DNA of 64,000 nucleotides. Origin: Strigamia acuminata. Taxonomy: Eukaryota > Arthropoda > Chilopoda > Geophilomorpha > Linotaeniidae. The notes under the pieces were generated by a model. It ran no database searches, was not told the origin of the DNA, and was given only the letters and a program-made list of their open reading frames with translations. Where the stretch lies: assembly GCA_949358305.1 (NCBI GenBank), contig OX442314.1, forward strand, positions 50,352,581 to 50,416,580, in the 5' to 3' direction. Positions within the stretch are counted from its first letter, which is position 1. Every line of letters begins with the position of its first letter. Positions 32,031 to 43,821 of the stretch are shown here, one piece after another. The translations under genes and the position numbers were made by a program.

Positions 32031-32810
32031 CCTGTGCTTCTTTTTTTCTCCCCTTTTTTACTTGTGTAGTTTGACCCAGGTTTGTGATGTTGGGTTAAAG
32101 AGTCATACTAATTTGTATGCACCAATGAATCTCATTGGCCAATCACTCGACTGCCCCTGACCTGGCTCACTTGGTTTAAACAAAGTTTTCCTTTTGGCTT
32201 ACACACCTGACCTCGGTGTCGGTGCAGAGTCGCTTTGAGCTTTGGTAGTGTAAGAGCTTCCTTTGGTAGGCGGCCACCTCACAAGCCTGTGACCTCTCCC
32301 CCCAGCTGACCTTTCGAGTTAGTGTTTTATTCTCTAGTGATGGAAAGGACGGTAACAGCAGCGAAGGGGATGGAAAATGGGTGAGTCAGTAGCAATTTAA
32401 GTTAGATAATCGATTAATTATTTAATAAAATAGGTTAATTTTTTTATTTAAATTACATTTTGACACGAATGTACTTGCAATGTATTACGATTATCATATA
32501 CACATGCATATTCCGCAACACTACCATGCGTTAAGGGAGGAACTTTAGTATGTTTCCCTGCATAGGAATTAATTCACTCTTACACATCACTTAAAACTTA
32601 AAAATGTAGCTTTAGCTGCCTCACCTATGAAGAAGCAGTCTTGTGACGAAGATGAAGATGGATCGGTTGTTGGTGGGAGAGATTTTTTTATGTGTTTAGT
32701 TGTTTTATTCAATTTTGAAATTTACTTTGCTCAATTTGTTCAATTTAGACATTCGTTTAGGTCTTTTTGGTCAATTTTGTAAGACTGATTGGGTTGTGTA
32801 TGATGCAGTC
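32031..32810. other. Unassigned stretch
   Basis: No supported gene; a GC-richer patch at 32200-32320. Confidence 0.4.
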
Positions 32811-32814
32811 AAGT

Positions 32815-33810
32815 TGTGGTGACCCGACTGGGGTGGGGCACGAAGAGTTTCTCTCGTGGCCTACTTACGGGTAGAGAAGGGGGAGTCGCACGCACGCCTC
32901 CCTTCCCTCAGAGCATTGACATCCAGTCAATGGACGGGCGTCTGCCCTGGGGGAGTGGGGGAGATTCGTCTCTTCCACCATTGGGTAGCTATAGTCACCT
33001 GTCACCCCCGCTTTGTGCAAAGGAATTTGCCTTGCACTGAGCGGGCAGAACCAACACAAAAATCAACCAAGATACACGTAAAAGCCAAACGTCCTACAAC
33101 GATCAAGCCTAAGCACAAAGACTTAAGGAGTGACCAAGGACAAGGGACTTCCAACGTGAGTACGATTGATTTGTGTTAACCTCCGCAGAGTAACCTGCGA
33201 AACAAGATTACCACACTATTTTAGCAAGCCAGCTAGAAATAGTAAAACTACTCCAATTTAGCGAGTTGTGCAGACAAACGGTCGCACAAGCCTAAATTGC
33301 AGTAACCACGACGAGCGTTCCCGCCGCTGTGTGTATCGCCGGGAACCACCAAGCGTCCGCCGCTGTGTGATCGCCGGACACCTAAACAAAACCCTAAACC
33401 TAGACAACAGCCGAAGTAAGACCTTTTAGGCATTCACTCGCGCCCGACCAGCGTGAGCCCGAAGGACCGAACGAGAAACGTGAGACGAGGACGCCATTCA
33501 TTGCCACGCCGGCCCAAGACGACACCACGTTGCCACGCGGACGCCATCTTGGATCCAGAGCGCCAACAAAGGACGACCTCGACCAGTTTCCCGCCAACTT
33601 CACACACCTTACCCCTTTTACCTTTATTCCTTTACATATTTTACCCCTTTTAACTGTACATTCCCGTATAATAAATACATTTATTATATTTACTTTTTAC
33701 ATTGTTTTGCCGTGTTATATTCTTTGGGTAACCGCTTGAGTAAAGCGGTATTGCGAGATTAGAGAGTGACTCATACCACGAGTTAGCGACAGATAGAGTT
33801 GAGTGCGACA
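32815..33810 (+). repeat. Solo LTR, TGTGGTGACCC family, 996 bp
   Basis: Starts TGTGGTGACCCGACTGG, ends GAGTGCGACA and is flanked by the direct 4-bp duplication AAGT (32811-32814 and 33811-33814). Same termini and internal blocks (AAACCCTAAAC, CTAGACAACAG, CGCCATCTTG, AATAAA at 33670) as 5973-6792, but diverged overall. A perfect hairpin, ACCGCTT..AAGCGGT (33731-33749), lies just downstream of the AATAAA. No internal element sequence adjoins it. Confidence 0.8.
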
Positions 33811-33982
33811 AAGTTTTGCTGTGGTTACTGATTGCACTTATGACATTGAGTCAGATACTTGCACACATTTTACACTAATGCTTTAGAAATAGAAATGTAG
33901 ATTAAAATGAGAATTAAATCATCCGCCTGATCGGTGAAGTCAACCTGTTCGGCGTTTTACCTTGTTTAAAGTTTCAGTTACG

Positions 33983-34935
33983 ACTTCCGTAGGCACATTT
34001 TCTCAACCCGTTTCAATGTAAGTTGCTTTTTGTTTCTGTCACTCCCATTCTTGTTCAAGTGGCAATGCTTTGCTTGGACACTCCAGTTATTGTTGTGTGA
34101 TTTAATTTCTTGGATTTTTCTCTTGGTTAATCCAAAGTAATCCAACTACGGATCAGTTAACAACTTTTTTCTTTTAGAAAATTAATCCAAAATTGGAATT
34201 GGAATAAAAATATTTAGAGACAAGTGAATTAACTGAATCTATCCAAAAGCGTTTTCAATGTACTACAGTACATTAAGCAAATACAACAATGTTTGTCAGA
34301 AGACTCTAAAATCGTCATTGTTTGTGCAAGCAGGATTGTTTTGAGAGTACTTTTTTTTCCCTTTTTTTTAACAAGGAGTCGCAGTCTCCCAAAATATTTA
34401 AAAGTAACAAACAAACGATAAGAATTCTTTAAAATAATTTTAAAAACACATGTTGTTCAAACTCCTAGAATTTCAAATAAAATTTCGAGTCGTATATTTT
34501 TTTTCCTGATGAGAGCAACGTCAACTCTATTTGCTCGGCCAACCAAAGCCGACAAGGCCGTCGCCAAAGGTGACTTAGCCCCTAGAGGACATTTTGTTTG
34601 TCACGGTGGAGTTGGTGCAAGCAAAACAAGCTGCGAACATACGGCCAAGTGAACTACGACAAAATGACAATTTAAGCTGCATTTAAAGCGCTTGTAAATG
34701 CCACATGCACGAGGAATGTGAGCTTACAATACAAACACATGTAAATGCCACATTCCTGTCAAGAAGGATGCGGGTTTACAATACAATGAAGCAAAGAAAT
34801 TTGAAAATGACCAGAGCTCTCTTCTGGTTCCACTGAGACTGTCAAGTCATCAGTTCATCCAGGGGTGACCACATGGAGGTAGAGAGTTGGATTTTTACAC
34901 CCCCTGAGAAAACAAACTCAAACTCACTTGAGAAT
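33983..34935 (+). repeat. Dispersed repeat R1, copy 3 (left half only)
   Basis: Parallels 7629-8600 and extends further left (33983-34070) into sequence also seen at 5108-5215. It ends near CTCACTTGAGAATTTG, where the next segment begins. Confidence 0.8.
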
Positions 34936-35024
34936 TTGGATGTACTTACCCAGCTATTTTTGTATTATTAATGCTGGATCAGTCATTCGATTCATCAAGC
35001 TAGTGCAACACACGTCAAATTGTT

Positions 35025-35180
35025 GCAAAAGAGCAATGCCCAATGTCCACTTTCAAATGTACAGCACATCAGCAGGACTATCGCCGCCCATTAGACCAAA
35101 TCAAGAAACACATGGACGATTTGACAATAACCAGAGAATGGCTGTTGAAGATAGCACATTGAATTTTCTATCAGGAGTAA
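35025..35180 (+). CDS. Exon-like segment, SPDLF-family 5' part
   Basis: An open segment encoding MPNVHFQMYSTSAGLSPPIR and QRMAVEDSTLNFLSG, ending at the donor GGA|GTAAG (35181). The end and the following intron-like sequence (TTTTATAATTGTAAT) match 22340-22410. Unrecognised family. Confidence 0.35.
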
Positions 35181-35299
35181 GATTTTTTTTTTTATAATTT
35201 TGTTTTGAGATTTTATAATTGTAATTTTTTTTTATTCATCTTCCAGGAGAGAAAAGAACTGGTAGGGAGATTGGGAAAGTGGTCAGTTACTAGCCGTTA

Positions 35300-35450
35300 T
35301 TACCTGTGGTCAAAAGATTGGTGCACCTTGCAAGATTGTGAGATTTATTTAGCTTTATTGTACAATGGCACATAAGATTGGTGCACCTCGCATGATCATG
35401 GAATTTATTTAGTTTTTTTGTACAATTGCACCAAAGATTGACGTAAAAGA
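35300..35450. repeat. Tandem repeat of about 62 bp, second site
   Basis: Same unit as 23015-23165, two to three copies. Confidence 0.85.
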
Positions 35451-36100
35451 AGTAAATGAGACAGAAATGCAAATTTATTACCAAATACTGGTATGTTAAT
35501 TTATTTTTGGTTTTATTACAGTATTAATAAGATTTTGCATTGTACTCACTTGTGGCCTCCAAAAATGGCTTTTTAAGCGTACTATATGTTTTGCAAGAAT
35601 AATCAGAAAATAATCCCAAGAAAACCAACAATCAATTCTCTTTTGATTCAGGCTAGTAACTGGGTGCTCAAAACATGTGATCAAGAAAAATTGAGCAAAA
35701 TAAACATTTACTCAACATGTGAATATTTAATTTAGAGTAAGTTCAATTTTATAAATAAATAAAAAAAAATTAATTTTTTTATTTTTTTATTTAGTAATTT
35801 TAATTGATATTTTTTTTGGTTCAATCGAAGTTGGAAGAATGGAATGATGCCATATGGAAGGTCGAAGTTAAGCCTATCAATTGCAGTTGTGAACTAGAAA
35901 ATTTTTATCGTTTTATTTTTATAGATTACTACGATCAGAAAATCCATTGCAAAATAAAATTGATAGTCAATTTTTTTTTATATTTTTTATATTCTTATCC
36001 AGTATTCAGTGATTTTAATATTCAGTACATCCCTAATTTGTATATGTTAGATTGGCCAAAACACATTTGTCCTGTATTGATCAACTCGACACCGATTGGT
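35451..36100. other. Unassigned AT-rich stretch
   Basis: No credible gene; long T and A runs at 35750-35820. Confidence 0.4.
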
Positions 36101-36265
36101 CAAACGACAGGGCGCCGAAACACACGGCTAACATCACCAGGCAGTAGCTAGCGGCAAACTCACATGTGGAATTGCTTGATTGGCCGGCGAAGACAGCAGA
36201 TCTCGATCCAATTGAGAACATATGGGCAAAATTTAAAACAATCATCTGCAATCAAAAGTAATAAT
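36100..36265 (+). pseudogene. Tc1-type transposase remnant
   Basis: NDRAPKHTANITRQ, an in-frame TAG, then HVELLDWPAKTADLDPIENI and WAKFK. This is the D..PKHTA..WPxxSPDLNPIENxW block of Tc1-type transposases, with one stop codon. The N-terminal two thirds are absent. Confidence 0.85.
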
Positions 36266-36277
36266 TTTCTCAACCCG

Positions 36278-36778
36278 TTACAATGTAATTGAAAAAGTAG
36301 ACACAAGTCAAAGAATAACATGGCCAAAATTTAGAAAAGTGTCAAAAATGTGTTGATTAGATGTAAAATGACCCAAAAAATCGATTCCCTTGGTTGGAAT
36401 TTGCATATCTGGCACCGTTGCAGAGATATGGGTATAAAACTGAATTTTTTTATGACACTTTCTTTTCAAAACTACTTTTTCAATTGCAATTTTCTTAAAA
36501 TTTTTTAGTACAAAAGATTTGAGAATTAGTCATTTTTAGACTAAACAAATGTTGCTCTACAAGTTTACAATTGGAAATTTTTGTCTATCTCTAACGGTTT
36601 CCGAGATAATTTTCAAATGACCTTGAAGGAACACCCCAAGGTCAAATTTCGGGTCACCAAAAGATTGCCCCACCCAACTTTAATGCTTAGCCATCATTGA
36701 ATTAGATGCATTGTCAGCACTTTCAGAAATATTTAGTAGGGAACCAGACTTTTTGTTCACCCTGTATACAGGGAAGCC
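36278..36778 (+). mobile_element. Non-autonomous mariner-like element R2, copy 1
   Basis: About 500 bp nearly identical to 48262-48745, sharing ATGACCCAAAAAATCGATTC, CTGGCACCGTTGCAGAGATA and CGGTTTCCGAGATAATTTTC. The 3' end CACCCTGTATA is the complement of a TATACAGGGTG mariner-like terminus. The CTCTACAAGTTTACAATTGG block relates it to the transposase-bearing element at 20.6-21.9 kb. No coding sequence. Confidence 0.8.
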
Positions 36779-37657
36779 AACATGTATTAAATTTAGTAAG
36801 AATTGTTTTGAGAAACCCTAGGTCATTTATTTGTTATTATATTGCATAGTATTTCTTTCTTTTTCTTACTTCACATTTAATCGACAGAGAAATCAATGTC
36901 TGGAGCAACGAGTTAGTTACTCTTACAAGCTAGTGACCAGACGCGACGATTTTAAACCGACGGCGGTCACTTCGTACAAGGACGAGAGATAGATTAGGAG
37001 CCACCAACACGTCGCAATTAATTTCTCCGTTTTTCCTGTCCAATTTCTCGTATAGAATCCCAATGTTTAGAATTTAGAATTCGATGAAACGACCCCCGTT
37101 TTCGCCCATTTCAAAAAACGCAAAAAAAAAGGAATTTGATGAAACGGGGTTCGAAGAAATGACCCGACCCGGTTCACATAGCTGTGGAACGAAAGCTGCA
37201 AACATTTGTTTATTTCGGTCATTAATTCGACAAATATTAAAATATATGAGAAAAACTCGCTTTTTGAAATCGTTTTAAAGCCAAAAGTATGAGATCCCAC
37301 GTCACAAAAGTCGTGTACTGAGTAATTAATGTTTGCGATTGCATATTCGCGTCGTCGGTGAGTTTGACGAAGTGCGTCGTGGAGAAGTTCGGAGGCAACG
37401 AGTAAAAGATGGCCGTTACCGACCACGCAATGTCGAGATTTACGTGGTACAAGTGATATAAAGGCGAGCAAGTCTGGAATAAGTCTTAAGATAAGCATCC
37501 ATCGCGTTTAAGATATTTTTATTAGTAAAAGTGAGAACTCATTAACTGCAAAGAACATCTCGAGTTTACAAATGATTCTGTACTTGAAAGAACAATTGAG
37601 TAATTAAAATGTTTTATTATATTTATTGAACATTTGTAGACTTGATTCTCATTTCAG
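36779..37657. other. Unassigned stretch
   Basis: No gene accepted. 37570-37612 resembles 29795-29868. A polypyrimidine-like tract ends at ATTTCAG (37657). Confidence 0.4.
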
Positions 37658-37778
37658 GTGTCGGAATGGTGATTGCCGAAGGCAAGTGGAACCCAATGAA
37701 CCACTGTGTGTTGAGTTTCACATCCACTTTGTTTCACCGACAACTTTTTGCTCGGAGTGCGGCGGGCCCATAACTTTA
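37658..37778 (+). CDS. Candidate internal exon, Cys-rich (zinc-ribbon-like)
   Basis: 121 nt bounded by acceptor TTCTCATTTCAG and a consensus donor TTTA|GTAAGT. In one phase it encodes 40 codons: CRNGDCRRQVEPNEPLC, then VEFHIHFVSPTTF, then CSECGGPITL. Paired CX4C and CX2C motifs suggest a zinc site. Neighbouring exons were not identified, and I do not recognise the family. Confidence 0.4.
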
Positions 37779-38649
37779 GTAAGTTTTAATTCATTCAATA
37801 TTTTGTAAGTTTAATTTAATTTAGTTTAATTAGATAGAGGATGCCTGAATGAGTCCTCATTACTGCTTCTAGGCAAGAACATCGCCAAGCACGCTCCAAA
37901 TAGGTTTTATGGTTCTCAAAAAAGTCGTCCAACACGTTTATTAGGTGATGGAAAAACTTGAGGCAAAAAAAAAATTTATCAGCACTAACAAGAGACTGTT
38001 AATTGCAATTGCAAATGCAGTTTGGTGCACAAAATGGCTGTACAGAAGTCGTCACCAGCAAGATCACTGCCAATATCCCCCCAGATTAGCTAACTGATAA
38101 AGAGGTTCAATTTTTTATAGCACTCCATGTTTTTATAGGAATTCAGTGTGTGGCCGCAAACACTGACTGCTCTGAATTCTAGTCGTTCTTGTTACATCAC
38201 TGTATCATTGCTAGTGTAGTATCTAGCATTCCATCCTTATTTAAAAACACAGAATTGATGCACCAAAACTGGTCAAAAACCTTATAAAAGTTTGCCTAAA
38301 ATCGCATGGAATTTGATCAAAAATTCCATAAATTCTTGCTCAAAATTTGGCACAAAAAACTTAAAATCTTTGCCGAAATCGCAACTCAAAACGAAATCAG
38401 ATACGTGTTATAATCCTTAAAATAAGATTGCAAGATTAAAATCTTATTTTTCACTCTTAGACAAACAGCCGAACTCATTTGATCGGTCTGCAACTTGAAC
38501 ACAAATAACACGGAATTGATGAGGACACTACAGTGGCAACAGTGTCGCTTTCCTGTGATACCAGTATAAAAAAGACTCACGTAGAAGCAATTACTTTATA
38601 AAACAATAAATTACAAAGGAAAACCGTAGTAACTGTGCTTTTGTTGTGC
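37779..38649. other. Unassigned stretch
   Basis: Nothing beyond an EcoRI-bounded GAATTCAGTGTG..CTCTGAATTC near-inverted pair at 38139-38176. Confidence 0.35.
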
Positions 38650-38835
38650 ATTTATTGTTATTTGTTGTGATTTATTTTATTATTTTTTGTTGTAATTTAT
38701 TTTATTATTTTTTGTTGTGATTTATTTTATTATTATTTGTTGTGGTAATATTGTAATTTGTTTCATTGTTATTTGTTTTATGATTTGTTTGTTTCATTAT
38801 TTGTTTTATTATTTGTTTGTTTCATTGTTATTCCA
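38650..38835. repeat. T-rich tandem repeat, about 28-30 bp unit
   Basis: Several degenerate units of TTTATTATTTTTTGTTGTGA type. Confidence 0.75.
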
Positions 38836-38934
38836 TTTTCGTTACGAGGATTGTCCTCTCTTGTATTTGTCTAACTTATTGCACACATTGGAGGCCCTGC
38901 ATCCGGCTACCATGTCCTCTGATGCCGTTTTCAG

Positions 38935-39285
38935 AAAATGGAGAAAGGTGCTTCACTAGATCGAGCAGATGAAAAAGGAGCTGTGGGATGAGCTGAAGAA
39001 AAGAATACCGCTAAATCAAGAACAGTTAGTTGGACAATAAAACAGAAGAGCGTCATACTGCAGCGGATGGATGATTTAGACCAGTGGCACCAGCAAGAGT
39101 ACCGGAATCAGGAAGAGTATCAGAGTATCAATTCCAACTATGGCTAGATCAGCTACAGCAACAGCAGTGGCGTCAGCAGCAGCAGAATAAGGATGAAGCA
39201 GCGACGATGCGTACAGGGCGCCACATAGCAGAGCGCGACATTGCGATTCGCGCCTACCAATCGGCATTACATTTATTGTAATTGC
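38935..39285 (+). pseudogene. Coding-like, frame-broken Gln-rich segment
   Basis: Pieces read MDDLDQWHQQEYRNQEEYQS (39066-39125) and, in another frame, QFQLWLDQLQQQQWRQQQQN then DEAATMRTGRHIAERDIAIR (39135-39260). The first piece loosely resembles the helix of the 4.7-kb segment. Unrecognised and probably inactive. Confidence 0.3.
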
Positions 39286-39365
39286 TGAACGCTACTGTTT
39301 GCGGTTGTCCGTAATAGCTTGGCGCGACACTTTGGAATAGCGTGGCAATAGTGTGACAATCAGCA

Positions 39366-39455
39366 ATGGAACCAGCGGTGGTGGCAGCTTCGGCACCGGC
39401 AAATTGCATGAGGCAACGAGAAGTGCGGGCACAAATTCAGCAGGCCACCAAGAAC
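39366..39455 (+). CDS. Candidate first exon, 30 codons
   Basis: ATG followed by EPAVVAASAPANCMRQREVR and AQIQQATKN, then a good donor AAC|GTGAGT (39456). No partner exon identified. Confidence 0.25.
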
Positions 39456-39769
39456 GTGAGTTTGTCCTTCTGTCTCTTCGACAGCAAATTGATCTGCGCG
39501 ATCCCACGTTAAAAACCAGTCTTCTATTTTCACCATCCCATCACTTTACTCTTTAGGCGATGTGCCGCTACTGCCGGAATTCCTGCTTGCGCTGTTGATG
39601 GACCATGCTACCTGATTTTAAAACTGGCCAAAAGATCTTCACCGGCGAGCCATTCTGCTTGCCCCAAAAACTAGAACGACTCGAATGATGCTACCAAAGA
39701 GTAACAAGAGAGAAGGAAATGTGGACTGAAATTCTTTCTAAGATAAAACATTCCTTCGATAATTTTGTA

Positions 39770-41070
39770 TTTTCTGATGTTGCTAATGCGAATATCATTT
39801 GGAAATACAGTCTGGTAAATTGCAAATTCATTGCAGGTTTACAACACACTCATGTAAATGCCACATTCATTTAAGAATGCAGGCTTGCAATACAAAGCAC
39901 TAGTAAATGCTGCGTATATGCAGTCGTACAGGATACTCAATTCAAAACCCAAATATAAGGTTGCAACTTTTGTAAATTCTACATTCATGCAGGAATGCGG
40001 GCTTACAATACAGAGTCAAGTAAATGCCACATTAATTTGATGAATCCGGGCTCACAACACAATGACAATTCCGGTATTTTAGCAATTTTACCAGAGCTCT
40101 CTTCTGGTTTCACTGTCAGACTAATTGAGTCATCAGTTTATCCAGGGGTGACCACGTGGAGGTAGAGAGTTGGATTTTACACCCCCGAAGAAAACACTAA
40201 ACTTGCTTGGTCGCATTTAACAAAGACCACAAAGGCCACGGCATTAAATCGAAATAAGCAACTTTAGATTTAAAAAAAAATGAAAATATTGCTGGAAATA
40301 TTTTATATGCTGAGATAAATGGACTTCAAAATTATTTGATAAATGTGATGAAAATCTTTTGGAGAAATTTCAATTCAATTTACCAGAATTTGAAAACATC
40401 TCTCGTTTTTAACGAAAACGCAAGAACTTCAGTAATAAAAAATACTGGGATTGAAATAGGATAGATGAAACAAATTAAAGCAACTTTAGGTAATAAAAAA
40501 TTAAAATAGTCCAGAAAATATTTCATGCTGAGCTTATTGGACTTCAAAATTGTTTGATAAATGTAGTGAGAAACGTTTGTACAAATTTTAATCCGGTAGA
40601 CCACAAGTCAGCAGAACTTGGATATTTCTCTCGTTTTTAACGAAAATGCAATTCCGAGAAAGCAAGAGCTTCGGTAATAAAAAATGCTGGGATTGAAATT
40701 GAGGAGAAATGAAACAAATTAACTCGAATTAAAGAAGAAAAAAGCAACGGGAATACAAGCAGATTCAATATGTCCGCCGTCTGTGCCTGCATCGTTCAAG
40801 GACACGATTTACCGTGACTTGGACATTTCCAGTTTCCAGCTTTGAGCATCGGCAAAACAAATTCCCGCACTGAAATTGAAGATAAACGAAACAAATTACT
40901 ACAGATTAATGAGAAAAAGACCATCGGAAATCCCCATCTGATCAAACAAGCCAGCGTGCCTCTAATGCGCAACGTACCATCGTGAGGAGTAAAGTCTACG
41001 GGGTTTACATTTGAAAAAACACGAGTTTCTCGTAAAGATAGAACCAATCTTCAAAATTAATTAATTAATT
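39770..41070 (+). repeat. Dispersed repeat R1, copy 4 (most diverged)
   Basis: Contains four rather than two GTAAATGCCACATT..GGGCTTACAATAC subunits (39850-40060), the ACCAGAGCTCTCTTCTGGTT hairpin-like block, the right-half markers TTGGACTTCAAAAT (twice: 40319, 40539) and the final GGGGTTTACATT..AAAACACG block. Confidence 0.75.
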
Positions 41071-42112
41071 AGATTTAATCCTTTCGATTTTCGACGTTTA
41101 TAAATTCGTTCGTATCCATCAAAATTTTTTAAAAATTTTATTTCATTTTTTTTACCGGTATTAAAATAAACATTCACGCGCTCAGCAAAGTGGTGCCCGC
41201 GTTTGCCTTCGCATCTCTGTGTTGTAGTGATGGAGTGAGTCGGCGGGCGTGAAGCGATTTATTGGTAACGTTGCTAATAAAAACACCAGATCGTGATTGG
41301 TATGGCTCCAAGGAGTTGTTACCGGTGTAAGATCAAGCGATTTTGGGTTTGGGAAAATTCGGTAAATTGAAATAAATCGGTATTTGTAGGTGAATCTGCC
41401 GCAAGATGAAACTATCATGGCGGACGAAACGGGAACTGATCAAACTCGTTGCTGGGCCGGAATGAATTGAAAAAGGTAAGTGAATGACCAATTTGTGGAC
41501 CAAATATGTGGATAAATAAAACAAATATGGCCGAAACTCATAATTCATGAAGTAAAAGAGGAAATTTTTAATGAAATGAGATTTTCTCCTTTTATTTCAC
41601 TCCTGCGTTTAATATTGCGACGGGAGGCTCAAAGTTTTCTGCTTTCTTGACAAGAAAATCGAATCAATTCCTGAAAAAAATCGATAAAAAGTAAAAACGT
41701 AGCGAATTAATGCAATCAACATTTACAATTCAATCATGAAGTTTAGGACATTAAATCTTTATTCAGGAATTACGTAATTCTGATTTGTACAAGTAACTAT
41801 ACATTAGCACATCGATTTTTCTATTAAGTATAGGAAACATTAACAATTATTTTACTAGAACATGTAAATACGTAATTTGAACGCATATTTCCATCAAGGA
41901 TTTAAGTGTTTCAATCAATTTTTTAAAAATCTCTTACAAGTTAGTTTACATTGGTGAGTTGAAAATTGATGTGCACATTTTACATAAAAACATTTAGAGA
42001 TGAAGAAATTAATTTGGACTCATTTTCTTGACAAAAACAAGAGGCTAAAGTCGGCAAGAAAACTAATTAAATTAATTAATTAAATTTAGTAAAGACCACA
42101 AAAAGTACTCTG
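41071..42112. other. Unassigned AT-rich stretch
   Basis: No gene accepted; a TTAATTAATTAA run at 42068-42085. Confidence 0.4.
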
Positions 42113-42200
42113 TAGTAAAGGCAACAATAAGCCTAGTAAAGTCAACAATAAACCTAGTAAAGGCAACAATAAACCTAGTAAAGGCAACATTCAAGTGAAA
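42113..42200. repeat. 21-bp minisatellite, four units
   Basis: TAGTAAAGGCAACAATAAACC repeated about four times. Confidence 0.9.
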
Positions 42201-42310
42201 CTGCGTATAAGTCAGTGATGATATATTTTATCTTAAATACACATTGAACAAATAGGGTTAAAGAGCAAGAGTGAAGGTATTAAGAATTGGTTTGTTTACG
42301 TTGCAATCAG

Positions 42311-42710
42311 TTAAAAATGTTGTATTAGAGCAAATATTGAGAGACCGGTCCAAATGGAAATAATGGCTCCAATTTGACATAGCAATTTAACAAGCGAAAT
42401 TATTCTCTCTTCCTCAATTGTTTCTCGAATGTAGCTGTCAATTAGAAAATTATAGTCGTATATTTTGTCAGAATTTTTGTCTATTCTTAATGAAGGTATG
42501 AAGATTGTCTCATTGCAGTGTTTAGGACAGGAACAGTCTTTCTGTGGATCCGTTTTGAATTGTGTCTCCAAATACATCTTGTGAGTCAGTTTAGCCGTTT
42601 CTTGAGTCAAGCAAAGAGGTAGTTCACTTTTTTCCATTAATGGCAATCTAACAACGGGACAGATTTTGGATAAGTAAATGTTTCCTGCATTTAAGGAATA
42701 CAATACAGGC
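42311..42710 (-). CDS. Tandem DEG/ENaC channel gene, terminal exon: end of domain 2 with TM2
   Basis: Terminal exon, 400 nt, acceptor GCCGGGCAG just above 42710. It encodes the Cys-rich end of the extracellular region (ICPVVRLPL, LCLTQET, CSCPKHCNET), the pre-TM2 helix and TM2, CQIGAIISIWTGLSIFALIQ, with the G-X-S (GLS) selectivity-type motif. The protein stops two residues after TM2, so there is almost no C-terminal tail. Joining to the upstream exon (43489-43598, two leftover bases) is in phase. Last exon of the gene. Confidence 0.85.
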
Positions 42711-43488
42711 CTGCCCGGCTACACAGGGAAGGGATTTGTGCAAATCATTTACAGTCGAATCGCGATACAATAAATAGTTAAAAATTGCCTGGTTGGTTGC
42801 GCATATCACATGTACTAGTATATTTTAGTACTTTTACATACGTCAATTGACCCTTTGATGACGACACACTTTTTGACCAATGACAGCAAAGTGTCCAAGT
42901 TGCTCCCCCCTGCAAATTACTCGAGTCCGTTGCAATTCGTTATAATGAGGCTCGACCATATTATGTTTGTTAAGGCTACAATTTCACAATCGCACGGTTG
43001 CATGCATTATTTTGCGCAACAATTATCGAACAAGAGCTGCATTCAATGTTTTGAATTTTGAATTTGATTCGTTTATACCGTGCATGTGGCTTGTGCCTCG
43101 TCACATTTTACACCAATCAAACAGCTTCTTTACATACAACAATGCTTACTCCATCTTGGATTGAACAATGGGCAGTTGTTCTGCGCATGTTTGCGTCAGC
43201 TATTCGGCTATCTCTCTATTTGTGGTTATTATAACTAATTAAATTATCGGCTTTGGATTTGACATGGTGGGTTCTATGTTTGTCCATCTAACTAATTGGA
43301 AGCATGCTTAGTTGTCCATCTGTTCAATTGTCATTGTTTAATTATTGCCAAGCCGCCCAGACTGCTCAGCTGAGGCGTACTGTACTCTACAAAGTCTGTT
43401 ACATTACTATTTTTTAGTGCTCTTCACCATTTGGTAAATTACAGAGTATACCCATAGTTGATAAGCAATCTATTGTGAACACACTTAC

Positions 43489-43598
43489 TTGCATTTGTAT
43501 GGTTGTTGCTGTAGTTTATGTGAATAACATTTGTCTTCGCATTCTGAAACTTGATCATTTGCAGCACATGGGCTTTTCGGAGTATTTACTCGAATCAA
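43489..43598 (-). CDS. Tandem DEG/ENaC gene, domain 2 Cys-rich exon
   Basis: 110 nt with acceptor TATTCTCTTTAG and donor TGCAA|GTAAGT. It encodes LIRVNTPKSPCAAN then QVSECEDKCYSHKL and PYKC. This fits the LxRLPSPYGNC..C...C pattern at the start of the DEG/ENaC cysteine-rich region. Phase 0 in, phase 2 out, matching both neighbours. Confidence 0.8.
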
Positions 43599-43652
43599 CT
43601 AAAGAGAATAAACGTGAATTCCAGTTGGTTTTGTAACTGCTACAAACATTAC

Positions 43653-43730
43653 CGTTTGACGAGAAATGCCGACATCAATTTTACGCCGGGTGGATAGGAA
43701 AAAAATGTATTTCGGATGAAAGGTTTGATT
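43653..43730 (-). CDS. Tandem DEG/ENaC gene, domain 2 palm exon
   Basis: 78 nt, exactly 26 codons (NQTFHPKYIFFL then STRRKIDVGISRQT), with acceptor CAACCGCAG and donor ACG|GTAATG. Without splicing here the frame would run into a TAG that is itself the acceptor of the next exon, which supports the donor. Confidence 0.65.
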
Positions 43731-43821
43731 CTGCGGTTGAATGAAGCTCTGGAATAAATTTAATTTAATTAATCAACTGCGGTGAAAACTGAAAACACAA
43801 AAATCCTACTGCTTGATACAC

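Noticed and set aside
32815-32832. TGGTGACCC at the start of the LTR as a tRNA-Trp primer site
   Set aside because: Only nine bases match tRNA-Trp. The position is the LTR start itself, supported by a 4-bp target duplication on both sides.
37067-37498. 143-codon minus-strand frame
   Set aside because: No recognisable motif, no splice support, low-complexity flanks; probably chance.
43599-43652. Extension of the 43653-43730 exon to the TAG at 43599-43601 as a terminal exon
   Set aside because: The TAG is the acceptor of the next exon, and a GTAATG donor at 43652 joins in phase to a segment with clear DEG/ENaC cysteine-region character.
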